DNA of 63,451 nt from Actinomycetota bacterium (GTDB lineage: Bacteria > Actinomycetota > Actinomycetes > Streptosporangiales > Streptosporangiaceae), in assembly GCA_003164955.1 (NCBI GenBank), contig PLRW01000035.1, positions 1-63,451 on the forward strand, written 5' to 3'. The stretch's first letter is position 1. Each line of letters opens with the position of its first letter. Below the pieces are notes generated by a model, which was given only the letters and a program-made list of their open reading frames with translations, was not told the origin of the DNA and did not search any database. Both the position numbers and the translations under genes were made by a program. Of the stretch, positions 7,767 to 18,443 are shown piece by piece.

Positions 7767-9980
7767 TCACGGCGGGCCGGCCGTGACGGATGCTCCCGGC
7801 ACCGGGCCGGCCGCCCGGGCCACCGCCCGGCACACGCCGGCCCCGGACAGGGACACCGCGAGGTCCACCGCACGCTCGGCGCTGGCGGCCAGGAAGACAC
7901 AGGTCGGCCCGGATCCGGCCACGAGCGCGCCCAGCGCGCCGAGTTCACGGCCCGCCGCCAGGGTCTTTCGCAGCAGCGGGAACAGTGCAATGGCGGCCGG
8001 CTGCAGATCGTTGCTCAGCGCCTGGCCCACCGCGGCCGGTTCCCCGGACCGCAGCGCCCCCATCAGCGCATGGTCCAGCGCGGGCCCGGGTACTTGATCG
8101 GGCCACTGGCCGCCCGGGAGCGCCGCCCCGGAACCGGATCCGGCCGGCTCCGGGCCACGGGCGGCCCGGAGCCGGTCGAGGGTCGCGTAGACCTCCGGCG
8201 TGGACAGGGCACCGGCGGCCACGGCCAGCACCCAGTGGTACTCGCCCGAGGCCAGCGCGGGCGTCAGCCGCTCTCCCCGGCCCTGGCCGACGGCGGTGCC
8301 CCCCAGCAGCGCGAAGGGGACGTCGCTGCCGACATCGGCCGCGACCTCCGCCAGCTGGTCCTGGCTGAGCCCGGCGTTCCACAGTTCGTTGCACGCGACG
8401 AGGGCGGCGGCGGCATCCGCGCTCCCGCCGGCCAGCCCGGCGGCCACCGGTATCCGTTTCCGGATGGTGATCTCGATGGGCCCGGTCACGTCGCGGGCCA
8501 GCCCGGCCGCCTGCGCGAGGGCCACGGCGGCCCTCAGCGCCAGGTTGTCCGGGCCGCCGGGTACGGCGTCCGCGCCCTCACCGCTGACCAGGACCCGGTC
8601 TTCCCCGGGACGGCTACCCTCGGTCACGGTCACGTCGTCGTACAGCGAGATCGCCTGGAACACGGTCACCAGGTCGTGGTAGCCGTCGGCGCGGCGCGGC
8701 CCGACGCCGAGCTGAAGGTTGATTTTGGCGGGGGCCCGCACCGTCACAGTCTGTGCTGGCCCGGGGGGGCGACCCCCCGGAACCCCCCGCTGCGCTCCGC
8801 GCCCCGCTGGGGTACTTCGCCGAGACACCGGCCGCTCACCCGGGCCAAGGCCCGGGGTCGCCGGGCCGGTAACGATCGCCTCACCGTGACCCGCGGTGGT
8901 GCTCGCCGACAGCACCGGCCACTCGCCGGGCCGTTGGCCCGGACTCGCTGGGCCGGTAGCGGGCGCCTCACCGTAGCCCGGTGGGGTGCTCGCCGTGACA
9001 TCGGACGTAGTCCCCGCGACGCCCCGCGCTGGTGCTCGCCGTGGCACCGGGCGCTCACCCGGGCCCGGGGCCCGGGGGCTCGTCCGGTCGGAGCTTCGCT
9101 CCGCGTTCCGGTCCAGACCAACCGCAGCGATTTGGGCGAACTCGGCGACGCTGAGTGCTTCGCCGCGCGCCCCGGGGTCGAGGCCGGCCGCGCGGATCAG
9201 GCGTTCCGCCTCTGCGGCGGAGCCGGCCCAGCCCGCCAGGGCCGCACGCAGCGTCTTACGGCGCTGGCCGAACGCGGCGTCGATGACCGCGAACACCTGC
9301 TCGCGGGACGCCGGCGTCTGGGGCGGCCCGGTCCGCGCGAACGACACCAGGCACGAGTCGACCCCCGGCACCGGCCAGAACACGGTCCGCGGCACCGGCC
9401 CGGCCATCCGCACCCGCGCGAACCAGGCCAGCTTGGCCGAGGACACGCCGTACTCCCGGCTGCCCGGCGGCGCGGACATCCTTGCCCCGACCTCCGCCTG
9501 CACCATGACGAGGCCGCGCCGCAGCGACGGCCACCGGGCTAGCACGTTGAGCAGCACGGGGACGGTCGCGTTGTAGGGCAGGTTGGCCACGAGCACGGTG
9601 GGCGGATCTCCCGGAAGCTCACCGATGCGGGCCGCGTCCGCCGTGACGACCTCCAGCCGCTCTCCGAGCCCGGCCAGGCCCGGCGCCCGAGCCGCGACGG
9701 TCGCCGGAAGCGCCGTGGCCAGCACCGGGTCCATCTCCACCGCGACGACCCGGTGGGCCGCCTCCAGGAGCGGAAGCGTCAATGAGCCAAAACCCGGCCC
9801 GACCTCGAGGACCACGTCGCCGGGCTGCAGCCCGGCGAGGGCGACGATCCGCCGCACCGTGCCGTGGTCGATGACGAAGTTCTGGCCCAGCCGCTTGGTC
9901 GGCCGCACCCCGAGCCGCGCGGCCAGTTCCCTGATCTCAGCCGGCCCTAGCAGCCGCGCCCCCTCCGGCCCGGTCACCAC
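7767..9980 (-). CDS. rsmA-ispE: Fused 16S rRNA dimethyltransferase (RsmA/KsgA) and CDP-ME kinase (IspE)
   Basis: One uninterrupted frame of 737 codons contains two enzymes that are normally separate. Residues 1-290 are RsmA, which dimethylates two adenosines near the 3' end of 16S r[16 protein letters not shown] motif [10 protein letters not shown] and catalytic NLPYNATVP. Residues 412-737 are IspE of the MEP isoprenoid pathway: [16 protein letters not shown] motif [17 protein letters not shown] (511-527) and the late glycine motif LVAGSGPTC. Residues 291-411 are a Pro/Gly/Arg-rich linker encoded by a dispersed repeat, including two 29-residue tandem units. IspE could also start at an internal GTG (VTVRAPAK), but no stop codon separates the two parts. 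The gene overlaps tatD by seven bases. Confidence 0.85.
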   Translation of the reverse strand: MVTGPEGARLLGPAEIRELAARLGVRPTKRLGQNFVIDHGTVRRIVALAGLQPGDVVLEVGPGFGSLTLPLLEAAHRVVAVEMDPVLATALPATVAARAPGLAGLGERLEVVTADAARIGELPGDPPTVLVANLPYNATVPVLLNVLARWPSLRRGLVMVQAEVGARMSAPPGSREYGVSSAKLAWFARVRMAGPVPRTVFWPVPGVDSCLVSFARTGPPQTPASREQVFAVIDAAFGQRRKTLRAALAGWAGSAAEAERLIRAAGLDPGARGEALSVAEFAQIAAVGLDRNAERSSDRTSPRAPGPGERPVPRRAPARGVAGTTSDVTASTPPGYGEAPATGPASPGQRPGEWPVLSASTTAGHGEAIVTGPATPGLGPGERPVSRRSTPAGRGAQRGVPGGRPPGPAQTVTVRAPAKINLQLGVGPRRADGYHDLVTVFQAISLYDDVTVTEGSRPGEDRVLVSGEGADAVPGGPDNLALRAAVALAQAAGLARDVTGPIEITIRKRIPVAAGLAGGSADAAAALVACNELWNAGLSQDQLAEVAADVGSDVPFALLGGTAVGQGRGERLTPALASGEYHWVLAVAAGALSTPEVYATLDRLRAARGPEPAGSGSGAALPGGQWPDQVPGPALDHALMGALRSGEPAAVGQALSNDLQPAAIALFPLLRKTLAAGRELGALGALVAGSGPTCVFLAASAERAVDLAVSLSGAGVCRAVARAAGPVPGASVTAGPP
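8751..9110. repeat. Dispersed GC-rich repeat, copy C, inside the rsmA-ispE frame
   Basis: The copy begins with ctgtgctggcccgggggg, forms the hairpin CCGGGGGG-CGA-CCCCCCGG, continues with gctgcgctccgcgccccgctg, and then has units starting at 8811, 8898 and 8985 (87-base period) and a shortened one at 9031. Each unit begins like ggtgctcgccg, contains an imperfect CCCGGG-type hairpin and includes cgggccggta. Eighty-seven bases equals 29 codons, which keeps the protein frame open. Copies A (19021) and B (47869) share the same modules. Confidence 0.8.
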
Positions 9981-10753
9981 GGGCCGAAGACGCGCTCCCC
10001 GGTCGCCGTCACCCGCGCGCAGAGCTCCGCCACGTCCATGTTCTTCACCTCGGCCAGACGGCGCGCGGTGTAGGCGACGAGAGCGGGCGAGTTCGGCTTG
10101 CCGCGGTAGGGCACCGGGGTCAGGAACGGTGCGTCGGTCTCCACCAGCAGCAGGTCCGCGGGCGCCGCGGCGGCCGCGTCGCGCAGGGGCTGCGCGCTGG
10201 CGAAGGTGAGGTTACCGGCGAAGCTCATTACGTAGCCCGCGTCCGCGCACCGCCTGGCCATCTGCTCGTCGCCGGAAAAGCAGTGGAACACCACCTTGTC
10301 TGGCGGTCCTTCCTCCGCCAGGATGCGCAGCACGTCCTCGTGCGCCTCCCGGTCGTGGATCATCAGGGCCTTGCCGGTCCGCTTCGCGATCCCGATGTGC
10401 GCACGGAACCACTCACGCTGCAGCTCGGGATCGGAGGAATCGCGGTAATAGTCCAGGCCGGTCTCCCCGACCGCGCGTACCTGCGGCAGCCCGGCCAGCG
10501 TCTCGATCTCGGCCAGCACGTCGTCCTGCGCCGTGAACGCGGCCGTGTCGTTGGGGTGGATGGCGACGGCGGCGAAGACATCTGCGTACTCCTCCGCGCA
10601 CCGTGCCGACCAGCGCGACGACTCCAGGTCCACGCCGACCGTGATGACCCGCTCGATCCCGGCCGCGTGCGCCGCGTCGAGCACGCCGGGCACGGGCAGG
10701 CCCATGATGTCGAGGTGCGTGTGACTGTCGAACAGTGCCGGCCCGGTGTTCAT
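9974..10753 (-). CDS. tatD: TatD-family metal-dependent hydrolase/deoxyribonuclease
   Basis: A 259-residue TIM-barrel hydrolase of the TatD family, the usual length. Metal ligands are visible in LFDSHTHLD at the N-terminus, [10 protein letters not shown] in the middle, [16 protein letters not shown] and [10 protein letters not shown]. It overlaps metG by one base at its start and the rsmA-ispE gene by seven bases at its end, so the set is translated as an operon. In Streptomyces, as I recall, an rpf gene sits between tatD and ksgA; it is absent here. Confidence 0.9.
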   Translation of the reverse strand: MNTGPALFDSHTHLDIMGLPVPGVLDAAHAAGIERVITVGVDLESSRWSARCAEEYADVFAAVAIHPNDTAAFTAQDDVLAEIETLAGLPQVRAVGETGLDYYRDSSDPELQREWFRAHIGIAKRTGKALMIHDREAHEDVLRILAEEGPPDKVVFHCFSGDEQMARRCADAGYVMSFAGNLTFASAQPLRDAAAAAPADLLLVETDAPFLTPVPYRGKPNSPALVAYTARRLAEVKNMDVAELCARVTATGERVFGPW

Positions 10754-12564
10754 CAGTGACCGGACTCGCGGAGCCGGGCCACTTCCTCGTCGGCGACCGA
10801 CGGGGCGAGCTTGGTGAACAGCGGAGCCGGCATCTCGAGCGGCGTGCCCGGCTGGATGGGCCGCGACTCCCAGCGCGCGGCGCCCTCGTACCGGCCGGTG
10901 ATCACCGGGTAGGAGGGACCGCCTTCCTCGTCGACTTCCCTGATCTCGGGTGTGCCGGACCAGTCACCGGACCCGCCCAGCATCTCGAAGACCCGCTGAG
11001 ACGAGCCGGGCAGGAACGGCGTCAGCAGCGTCTTGGCGTCGTCCACCACCTGCAGCGCGACGTGCAGGATCGTCCGCATCCGTGCGGGGTCGCTCTCGCG
11101 CAGCTTCCACGGCGCCTGCTCGGAGATGTACTTGTTCGCCTCGGCCACTGTCCGCATCGCGTCGCCGGTCGCCAGCTTGAACCGGGACCTCGCCAGGTTC
11201 GCGCCGACCGTGGCGAACGCCTGCCGGGAGCGCGCCAGCAACTCAGCGTCGGCAGCGGTCAGCTCACCCGCCGCGGGGATCGAGCCGATGTTGCGGGCGG
11301 CGAACGAGACCGAGCGATTGACCAGGTTGCCCCAGGTCGCCACCAGTTCGTCGTTGTTCCGCCGGACGAACTCGCTCCAGGTGAAGTCCGTGTCCTGGTT
11401 CTCCGGGCCGGCCACGGCCACGTAGTACCGCAGCGCGTCCACGTCGTACCGCTCGAGGAAGTCACGCACGTAGATGACGACGTTGCGGGAGGAGGAGAAC
11501 TTCTTGCCCTCCATCGTCAGGTACTCGCTGGAAACGATCTCGGTGGGCAGGTTCAGCGCGCCCAGGGCACCGGGTGTGCCGCCCTTGTCTCCTTGGCCGT
11601 TGTAGCCGAGCAGCATGGCCGGCCAGATCTCGGAGTGGAAGACAATGTTGTCCTTGCCCATGAAGTAGTACGACTCGGCGTCCGGCGACTGCCACCAGGC
11701 GCGCCAGGCATCCGGGTCGCCGGAGCGCTGCGCCCATTCGATCGACGCGGACAGGTAGCCGACCACGGCGTCGAACCAGACGTAGATCCGCTTGTCCGGG
11801 CGATCACGCCAGCCATCCAGCGGGACCGGGACTCCCCAGTCCAGGTCCCTGGTGTACGAGCGCGGCTTCAGGTCGTTGAGCAGGTTGAGCGAGAACTTGA
11901 GCACGTTCGGCCGCCACTGGCCGCTCTTGCTCTGCAGCCAGCCGCCCAGCACGTCGGCGAACGCGGGCAGGTCGAAGAAGAAGTGCTCCTCCTCGACGAA
12001 CTGCGGCGTCTCCCCGTTGATCCGGGACCGCGGGCTGATCAGGTCGACCGGGTCGAGCTGATTGCCGCAGTTGTCGCACTGGTCGCCACGGGCGCTGTCG
12101 TACCCGCAGATCGGGCAGGTGCCCTCGATGTAGCGGTCGGGGAGGGTGCGCCCGGTCGATGGTGAGATCGCGCCCAGCGTCGTCCTGGGGAAGATGTAGC
12201 CGTTCCTGAACAGCCCGAGGAAGATCTCCTGCGTGATCGCGTAGTGGTTACGCGTCGTGGTCCGGGTGAACAGGTCGTAGGACATGTTGAGGCCGGCCAG
12301 GTCCTCGGCGATCACGCGGTTGTACCGGTCCGCGAGCTCGCGGGCGGTCACACCCTCCGCATCGGCCTGCACCTGGATCGGGGTGCCGTGCTCGTCGGTG
12401 CCGCTCACCATCAGCACCTTGTTCCCCGCCATCCGCTGATACCGGCTGAACATGTCGCAGGGCAGCCCGAAGCCCGAGACGTGCCCAATGTGACGGGGGC
12501 CGTTAGCGTACGGCCAGGCCGGTGCGGCCAGGATGTGCCGGCCGGGCTGAGTTGGCGAGGACAT
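10753..12564 (-). CDS. metG: Methionine-tRNA ligase
   Basis: Class I aminoacyl-tRNA synthetase of 603 residues that charges tRNA-Met. It carries the HIGH-type motif in [14 protein letters not shown], a zinc knuckle CPICGYDS and CDNCG in the connecting domain, and the KMSKS-like motif [10 protein letters not shown]. The anticodon-binding helical domain follows. The stop overlaps the tatD start (ATGA). A GT2 gene ends 40 bases upstream on the same strand. Confidence 0.94.
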   Translation of the reverse strand: MSSPTQPGRHILAAPAWPYANGPRHIGHVSGFGLPCDMFSRYQRMAGNKVLMVSGTDEHGTPIQVQADAEGVTARELADRYNRVIAEDLAGLNMSYDLFTRTTTRNHYAITQEIFLGLFRNGYIFPRTTLGAISPSTGRTLPDRYIEGTCPICGYDSARGDQCDNCGNQLDPVDLISPRSRINGETPQFVEEEHFFFDLPAFADVLGGWLQSKSGQWRPNVLKFSLNLLNDLKPRSYTRDLDWGVPVPLDGWRDRPDKRIYVWFDAVVGYLSASIEWAQRSGDPDAWRAWWQSPDAESYYFMGKDNIVFHSEIWPAMLLGYNGQGDKGGTPGALGALNLPTEIVSSEYLTMEGKKFSSSRNVVIYVRDFLERYDVDALRYYVAVAGPENQDTDFTWSEFVRRNNDELVATWGNLVNRSVSFAARNIGSIPAAGELTAADAELLARSRQAFATVGANLARSRFKLATGDAMRTVAEANKYISEQAPWKLRESDPARMRTILHVALQVVDDAKTLLTPFLPGSSQRVFEMLGGSGDWSGTPEIREVDEEGGPSYPVITGRYEGAARWESRPIQPGTPLEMPAPLFTKLAPSVADEEVARLRESGH

Positions 12565-12604
12565 AGCTCAAGCCTAGAGCCACCGGCTAGCTGCTAGGCG
12601 CGAA

Positions 12605-13996
12605 TTACGCCCCGTCCGGGCCGGCCGCGTGCACGTCACTGCCGGCGCCCGCGGGCACGCCGCCCCCGTTCGCGGACAAGGAGGCGGGCGCCTCCGCGGG
12701 GACCCCCGCGGCCGGGGCACCGGCGTCGACGCCCACCGTGCCGACCGCACCGTCCGGCCGGGTCCGGGTGACCTTGCCCGGTGCGGCCTCACGGCCTTCC
12801 TCGTCGGTCTCCAGTGCGCCCATGGCCGGGTGCCGGGCCCGCCGGATGCCCAGGATGGACAGGAAGAACGTGCCCAGGATGATCTGGCAGCTGACGACCA
12901 GGGCAGTGACCGACGGGACGACGAGCCGCAGGGCGTGGTCGTAGTTGAGCGCGCCGAAGCGGGTGCTGTTCCAGTAGAAGAACGAGAAGACCAGGCCGAC
13001 GATCCCGGCGACGGCGAGCGCGCCGCCCGCCATCAGGCCGCGTTCCAGGCTCAGCGTCTTCAGGATGTGCCGGACCCGCTTATCCTCGGGCAGGAATCCT
13101 TCGGCGCTGGCGTACACCTGCGTGAACAGCGCGAACAGCACCGACTGGAAGCCGATGACGACCATGGCCGAGGCGGCCACGAGCGTGTCGACGTCGAACG
13201 TGACCGAGCCGATGCTGAACGGCCGCGGGATCACGACGGCACCGATCAGGATGCCGAGCGCGAAGACCACCAGGCCGGGCATGAAGAACAGCCAGCGCGG
13301 GCTGAACAGGAGCAGAAAGCGCAGGTGCCGCCAGCCGTCCCGCCAGGTGTGCAGGTGCGGTGGCCGGCTCCGGCCGTCCTTGGCCAGCGTCGTCGGGACC
13401 TCGGTGATGCGCTGCTTGGCCAGCGTCGCCTTGACGACGAGCTCGCTGGCGAACTCCATGCCCGTGGCCTGCAGCCCGAGCCTCATCACGCTGTCCCGGC
13501 GGAAACCGCGCAGGCCGCAGTGGAAGTCGCCGATCTTGCTGCTGAAGAACAGCCGGCCGATGAAACTGAGCACCGGGTTGCCGAGGTAGCGGTGCAGGGG
13601 CGGCATCGCGCCCGGCTCTATGCCGCCCTCGAAGCGGTTGCCCATCACCAGGTCAGCCCCGTCGCGCAGCTTCTGGACGAACGGCATCAGGTTGGTGAAG
13701 TCGTAGCTGTCATCCGCGTCGCCCATGATGATGAAGCGGCCGCGGGCGGCCACGATCCCGCCCATCAGGGCGTTGCCGTAGCCCTTCTCCGAGACGGGCA
13801 CGACCCGGGCCCCGGCGTCGGTCGCCAGCCGCTGGCTCCCGTCGGTGCTGCCGTTGTCGGCGACGAGCACCTCGCCGCTGATGTCATGCTCACGCAGGAA
13901 TCCCACGGCCTTGCGGACGCACGTCGCGACCGTCTCAGCCTCATTGAGACACGGCATGACGACGGTCAGCTCCACGTCATCTCCCTTACTGCTCAC
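12605..13996 (-). CDS. Family 2 glycosyltransferase, polyprenyl-phosphate sugar synthase-like
   Basis: A 463-residue inverting GT-A glycosyltransferase. The N-terminal catalytic domain shows VVMPCLNEAETVATCV, VADNGSTDGS and the metal-binding MGDADDSYDF, as in DPM1-type enzymes that load a sugar onto a polyprenyl phosphate. About four hydrophobic segments follow (roughly 235-380), then a low-complexity acidic and Ala/Gly tail of about 70 residues. With the GT-C-like protein and the O-mannosyltransferase nearby it may supply a lipid-linked sugar donor (inference). Donor sugar cannot be read from sequence. Confidence 0.82.
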   Translation of the reverse strand: MSSKGDDVELTVVMPCLNEAETVATCVRKAVGFLREHDISGEVLVADNGSTDGSQRLATDAGARVVPVSEKGYGNALMGGIVAARGRFIIMGDADDSYDFTNLMPFVQKLRDGADLVMGNRFEGGIEPGAMPPLHRYLGNPVLSFIGRLFFSSKIGDFHCGLRGFRRDSVMRLGLQATGMEFASELVVKATLAKQRITEVPTTLAKDGRSRPPHLHTWRDGWRHLRFLLLFSPRWLFFMPGLVVFALGILIGAVVIPRPFSIGSVTFDVDTLVAASAMVVIGFQSVLFALFTQVYASAEGFLPEDKRVRHILKTLSLERGLMAGGALAVAGIVGLVFSFFYWNSTRFGALNYDHALRLVVPSVTALVVSCQIILGTFFLSILGIRRARHPAMGALETDEEGREAAPGKVTRTRPDGAVGTVGVDAGAPAAGVPAEAPASLSANGGGVPAGAGSDVHAAGPDGA

Positions 13997-14190
13997 GGTT
14001 TCACCATCCGCTGAAGTTTTACGCCAGGTAGCGTGGGAAGGTGCCAGGCCCCGGGCGGCAGTCCTTGATCACCCGGACTGCTGCACCGTAATACCGTAGG
14101 CGAAAGAATGCATGCAGGGCGGCCAGTACTGGCGAAGCACCCATAAGCGTTGTGCAACACCGTCATAGAACAGTACAAGGAGGGTCCGGG

Positions 14191-15816
14191 TTGACCGCAC
14201 CGGCCTCAGGCTCTCGGCGGGGCATGCTCCGCCTGCCCGGCTCTTTTCACCGGGACCGCTCGACGGCCGCGGAAGGCTCGCGCGGCCGGTTCGCGTCGTT
14301 CTCCCCCTCGGCGATCCGCACCCTGATGGCCCGGAACCGCCTGTTTGTCGTAGTTCTGATCCCCGCGCTCGCCCTGCGCGCCGACGCTGAGCTCGGCTAT
14401 CAGTGGCAGTCCTGGTTCAACGACTCGTTCCAGTACATGGGGGACGTGATCGGCCTTCACCCCGACGTGACGCGCCCGGCGGGGTACGCGATCTTCCTCA
14501 AGATCCTGGAGCCGCTGCACAGCTACGCGGCCGTAACGATCTTGCAACACCTGATGGGGGCGTCTGTCGGCGTCATGGTGTACGCGCTGGCGCGGCACCG
14601 GTTCGGCGTACGGCCCTGGATCGCGACGCTCGCCGCGGTCCCCGCGCTCTACGACGGTTTCCAGATCCAGCTCGAGCACCTGATCCTCAGCGACGTCCTG
14701 TTCGAGTTCCTGCTCGCCCTGGCCACCACGCTGCTGCTGTGGGACAGCAAGCCATCGTGGCGGCGCTGCACACTTATCGGCCTGATCCTCGGCGTGTCGA
14801 TCACGGTCCGCTCGGTTGGCGAGCCGTTCCTCGCCCTCTTCGCCGTGTACATGATCGTCCAGCGGATCGGCTGGCGCGCGGTGGCCGGTGTCCTCGTCGC
14901 CGGCCTCGCGCCGGTCCTGCTCTACTGCACGTGGTTCTACTCGGTGTACGGGCAGTTCGCGATGACGGACAGCACCGGCATCTTCCTCTACTCGCGCACC
15001 ATGGCGTTCGCCGAGTGCTCCAAGATGCAGGTGCCCACCGACGAACTGTCGCTGTGCACGACGACCCCGCCGAGCAAGCGGCCCATGTCGCAGTCCTACA
15101 TCTGGTCGAGTATCACCCCGCTGGACCGCTTCCCGCCGTCGAAGTTCTCGCCGCTGCCGAACCAGCTCGCCGAGGACTTCGCCAAGCGGGCCATCATCGC
15201 CCAGCCGCTGGCTTACGCCCAGATCGTCGGATACGACACGATCCGGGTGTTCGAGTGGAAGCGCTACATCTTCCCCAATGCGCAGACCTATGAGGAGTAC
15301 CTGTTCGGCTATCACTCGCAGGCCATCCCGGCCTGGGCCCGCGCCCACGTCGGGTCCTACGACTCCGACGTGGCCTACTACGTCCGCGGCAACCCGCTGA
15401 CCAATGTGGTCGAGCCGTTCGCCGGGGTGATCCGGATCTGGCAGCGGTATGTCTGGCTGCCCGGCAGCGTGTACGGCGCCATCCTGGCCGTCGGACTGGG
15501 CGGCATGGTGCTGGCCTGGCGGCGGCTGGGCGGTGAGGCCACGATGCCCTGGCTGGTCTCCGTTGCGCTGATCGGCGTACCGGCCGCGACGGCCGAGTTC
15601 GACTACCGGTACGTGCTGCCGGCGGTGCCGTTCGCGTGCCTCGCGGCGGCCATGGCCTTCGGCCGGGACACGGCCGCCAGCAACTGGCTCGACGCGCGCC
15701 GGGCCCGGCGGCGCGGCGAAGCGGCGCCGGCCGGCCCCGCGGTGGGTCCCGCGGGCCAGGAGCCGGGCGGCCCCGCCGGTCAGGAACTGGCGCGCGGCGA
15801 GACCACGGCGTCGTAG
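14191..15816 (+). CDS. Polytopic membrane protein, GT-C glycosyltransferase-like
   Basis: A 541-residue protein with roughly nine to ten hydrophobic segments from about residue 50 to 490. I choose the TTG at 14191 because AAGGAGGG lies six bases upstream. An early DS motif ([10 protein letters not shown]) follows the first membrane segment, as in GT-C enzymes that use polyprenyl-phosphate sugars, but no diagnostic family motif is certain. It is divergent from the GT2 gene across about 190 bases. Its last 37 bases overlap the end of rsmI on the other strand. The C-terminal 40 residues are Pro/Gly/Ala-rich. Confidence 0.7.
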   Translation: MTAPASGSRRGMLRLPGSFHRDRSTAAEGSRGRFASFSPSAIRTLMARNRLFVVVLIPALALRADAELGYQWQSWFNDSFQYMGDVIGLHPDVTRPAGYAIFLKILEPLHSYAAVTILQHLMGASVGVMVYALARHRFGVRPWIATLAAVPALYDGFQIQLEHLILSDVLFEFLLALATTLLLWDSKPSWRRCTLIGLILGVSITVRSVGEPFLALFAVYMIVQRIGWRAVAGVLVAGLAPVLLYCTWFYSVYGQFAMTDSTGIFLYSRTMAFAECSKMQVPTDELSLCTTTPPSKRPMSQSYIWSSITPLDRFPPSKFSPLPNQLAEDFAKRAIIAQPLAYAQIVGYDTIRVFEWKRYIFPNAQTYEEYLFGYHSQAIPAWARAHVGSYDSDVAYYVRGNPLTNVVEPFAGVIRIWQRYVWLPGSVYGAILAVGLGGMVLAWRRLGGEATMPWLVSVALIGVPAATAEFDYRYVLPAVPFACLAAAMAFGRDTAASNWLDARRARRRGEAAPAGPAVGPAGQEPGGPAGQELARGETTAS

Positions 15817-16682
15817 AGGAGATTGCGGGGCACACCGGTCCCGGCGGCGACGGCGGCGATCGCGTCCTTACGGGACAGTCCGCCGGTCACCCGGCGGGTG
15901 ACCTCGGCCACCGCCGCGCTGACATCCCCGGCGCCCGCCCCCCGGGCCGCCGGTGCGCCCTCGACGACCAAGGTGATCTCACCGAGCAGACCGCCGGCTG
16001 CCCAGGCGGCCAGCTCGGCCAGGGTGCCGCGGCGGACCTCTTCGTGCGTCTTGGTCAGCTCGCGGCACACCACGGCGCGCCGTTTCTCCCCGAGGGCCGC
16101 CGACAGCTCCCCCAACGTCGTCCCGGTCCGGCGCGGTGACTCGAAGAACACCATGGTCCGGCGCTCACCGGCCAGCTCGGCGAACCGCCGCGAGCGCTCC
16201 CCGCGGCCCCGGGAGGGAAAGCCCTCGAAGCAGAACCGGTCCGTGGGCAGCCCCGAGACAGCCAGGGCCGCCGTGACCGCGGACGGCCCCGGCAGGACGG
16301 TCACCCGGATGCCCGCCTCGGCGGCGGCGGCGGTCAGCCGGTACCCGGGATCGCTGACGCCCGGCATGCCGGCGTCGGTCACGAGCAGGACGTCGCGCCC
16401 GGCGCGCAGTTCACCGAGCAGAAGGTCCTGGCGTCCCGCCTCGACCCCCTCGTAGTAGGAGACCACGCGGCCCGTCAGCTCGATACCCAGGCGGCCGGCG
16501 AGCCGCCGCAGCCGCCGGGTGTCCTCCGCGGCGATGACCGGAGCGGCCGCCAGCTCCGCGGCCAGGCGGCCGGATGCGTCCTCCGGCCGGCCGATGGGCG
16601 CCGCCGCCAGGATCAGCGTGCCGCTGGCCGGGGCCGCTGGCCCGCCGGTGAGACCCCGGGGACCTCCTTCTTCGCCGCTCAT
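15780..16682 (-). CDS. rsmI: 16S rRNA (cytidine-1402 2'-O)-methyltransferase
   Basis: SAM-dependent methyltransferase of the tetrapyrrole-methylase fold, 300 residues. Family motifs include [77 protein letters not shown] and [11 protein letters not shown]. The ATG at 16682 is chosen because AAGGAAAAG precedes it and the longer frame adds no homology. It is divergent from PMT across 50 bases and overlaps the convergent membrane-protein gene at its 3' end. Confidence 0.93.
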   Translation of the reverse strand: MSGEEGGPRGLTGGPAAPASGTLILAAAPIGRPEDASGRLAAELAAAPVIAAEDTRRLRRLAGRLGIELTGRVVSYYEGVEAGRQDLLLGELRAGRDVLLVTDAGMPGVSDPGYRLTAAAAEAGIRVTVLPGPSAVTAALAVSGLPTDRFCFEGFPSRGRGERSRRFAELAGERRTMVFFESPRRTGTTLGELSAALGEKRRAVVCRELTKTHEEVRRGTLAELAAWAAGGLLGEITLVVEGAPAARGAGAGDVSAAVAEVTRRVTGGLSRKDAIAAVAAGTGVPRNLLYDAVVSPRASS

Positions 16683-16732
16683 TCGCTTTTCCTTCTCTGC
16701 TGCCACGTTTTCATCCCGTACGATATGCAGCG

Positions 16733-18298
16733 ATGGCGGCAACCGAGGCCGGCGCTCCGGCGACCGAAACGGCGGACGGGACGCCGGCGCTACGCGACCG
16801 GCTGGTCTCCGCGCTACCCGCGGACCGGGTCCTGGGCTGGATAGGACCGCTCCTGGTCACCGCGTTCGGCGCGTTCCTGCGCTTCAACCGGCTCTCGCTC
16901 CCGCGCGCGCTGATCTTCGATGAGACCTACTACGCCAAAGACGCGTACAGCCTGCTGAACTTCGGTGTCGAGCGCAACCTGGCCAGTAACGCCAACACGC
17001 TGATCCAATCGGGCAGCACGCATATCTTTGCGTCTGGCGGCGAATACGTCGTGATGCCGCCGCTCGGAAAATGGCTCATCGCGGCCGGCGAATGGCTCTT
17101 CGGGCTGAACTCCTTCGGCTGGCGTTTTTCCGCCGCCGTGTTCGGGTCACTGGCGATCCTGCTCATCTGCCGGATTACCCGGCGGATGACCCGGTCGACG
17201 CTGCTGGGCTGCATCGCCGGCCTGCTGATGTCGCTCGACGGCCTGGAGTTCGTGATGAGCCGCACCGGGCTGCTCGACATCTTCCTGATGTTCTTCGTGC
17301 TGGCCTCCTTCGGCTGCCTGGTGATCGACCGCGACGTCTCGCGTGCGCGCCTGGCCGGGGCGGTGGCGGCCCGGGGCACGAGCGGGGTGGGCCCCGGGAT
17401 CGGCATCCACTGGTGGCGGGTCGCGGCCGGTTTCTTTATCGGCTGTGCCTGCTCGTGCAAGTGGGACGCGATCTGGTATCTCATCGCGTTCACCGCCCTG
17501 TCCGTCGCGTGGGACGTCGGGGCGCGCCGAGCCGCGGGAATCGGTCACTTCTGGCGCGGGGCCCTGGCCCGGGACGGGAAATGGCTGCCGCTCACCTTCG
17601 GGGTGCTGCCGCTGGCCGTGTATATCACCTCGTGGACCGGCTGGTTCGCGTCCTCCGCCGGCTACGACCGCAACTACGCGACCGCCCAGGGCATCCATAC
17701 GCCAGTCCTGTCCGCGCTGTACTCGCTGTACGAGTACCACGTGCAGATGCTCCAGTTCAGCGTGGGCCTGCACACTCATCACCCGTATGAGTCGCAGCCC
17801 TGGGACTGGCTGGTGCTGTCCCGGCCGGTCGCCTACTACTACTCCGCGCCCTCGTCGGGCGCCGTCTGCAGCGTCTCGCCGCACTGCTCGCAGGAGGTGC
17901 TCGCGATCGGTACTCCCGCCATCTGGTGGGCATCCATCCCGGCGCTGATCTTCTGCCTGTTCTGGTGGCTGCTGCACCGGGACTGGCGCGCGGGGGCAGT
18001 CGTCCTGGCGGTGTCGGCGGGCTGGCTGACCTGGTTCCCGTTCGTCTCGCGGACCAAGTTCTACTACTACGCGACCGAGTTCGAGCCGTTCCTCATCCTG
18101 GCCATCGTGCTGTGCCTCGGGCTGATCATCGGCGCCGCGCGCGCCAGTGCCCCGCGCCGGTCGATCGGCGCGGCGGTCGGGGGCGCCTACCTGCTTGTCG
18201 TGCTGCTGAACTTCGTCTACCTGTACCCGATCCTGGCCGGAAAGGTCATCCCGTACACCGCCTGGCTGTCCCGTATGTGGTACCACGGCTGGATCTGA
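16733..18298 (+). CDS. Dolichyl-phosphate-mannose--protein mannosyltransferase (PMT, GT39)
   Basis: A 521-residue GT-C membrane enzyme that transfers mannose from polyprenyl-phosphate mannose to Ser/Thr of exported proteins. The catalytic first loop is [16 protein letters not shown] with the conserved Asp-Glu. Further PMT motifs are [18 protein letters not shown] and [12 protein letters not shown]. About ten membrane segments are present. It is divergent from rsmI, the usual neighbour in actinobacteria. Likely substrates in this window include the Ser/Thr/Pro-rich exported proteins (inference). Confidence 0.92.
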   Translation: MAATEAGAPATETADGTPALRDRLVSALPADRVLGWIGPLLVTAFGAFLRFNRLSLPRALIFDETYYAKDAYSLLNFGVERNLASNANTLIQSGSTHIFASGGEYVVMPPLGKWLIAAGEWLFGLNSFGWRFSAAVFGSLAILLICRITRRMTRSTLLGCIAGLLMSLDGLEFVMSRTGLLDIFLMFFVLASFGCLVIDRDVSRARLAGAVAARGTSGVGPGIGIHWWRVAAGFFIGCACSCKWDAIWYLIAFTALSVAWDVGARRAAGIGHFWRGALARDGKWLPLTFGVLPLAVYITSWTGWFASSAGYDRNYATAQGIHTPVLSALYSLYEYHVQMLQFSVGLHTHHPYESQPWDWLVLSRPVAYYYSAPSSGAVCSVSPHCSQEVLAIGTPAIWWASIPALIFCLFWWLLHRDWRAGAVVLAVSAGWLTWFPFVSRTKFYYYATEFEPFLILAIVLCLGLIIGAARASAPRRSIGAAVGGAYLLVVLLNFVYLYPILAGKVIPYTAWLSRMWYHGWI

Positions 18299-18351
18299 GG
18301 TCCCTTTCAGCCTGCTCACAGGTATCGCGATGTAACGTAAGGCCAAGCTCT

Positions 18352-18407
18352 TAGACGTTTGTGATTTGCGTTACAGTGGCGAGCTATCTGGCCTCCTCAA
18401 ACGTCTA
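18352..18407 (+). promoter_or_regulatory. Long stem-loop upstream of the sigma-factor gene
   Basis: TAGACGTTTG at 18352-18361 is perfectly complementary to CAAACGTCTA at 18398-18407, leaving a 36-base loop. It sits between PMT and the sigma-factor start at 18444, 54 bases after the PMT stop. No U-run follows, so a terminator role is doubtful. An operator or 5' leader structure controlling the sigma factor is possible. Confidence 0.5.
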
Positions 18408-18443
18408 CTACTAGGTAGCGATGATCGAGCCCGGAGAGTACCC

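Noticed and set aside
8811..9045. CRISPR array suggested by regular 87-base spacing
   Set aside because: The units are contiguous and similar throughout, with no unique spacers and no cas genes; they are tail modules of a dispersed repeat.
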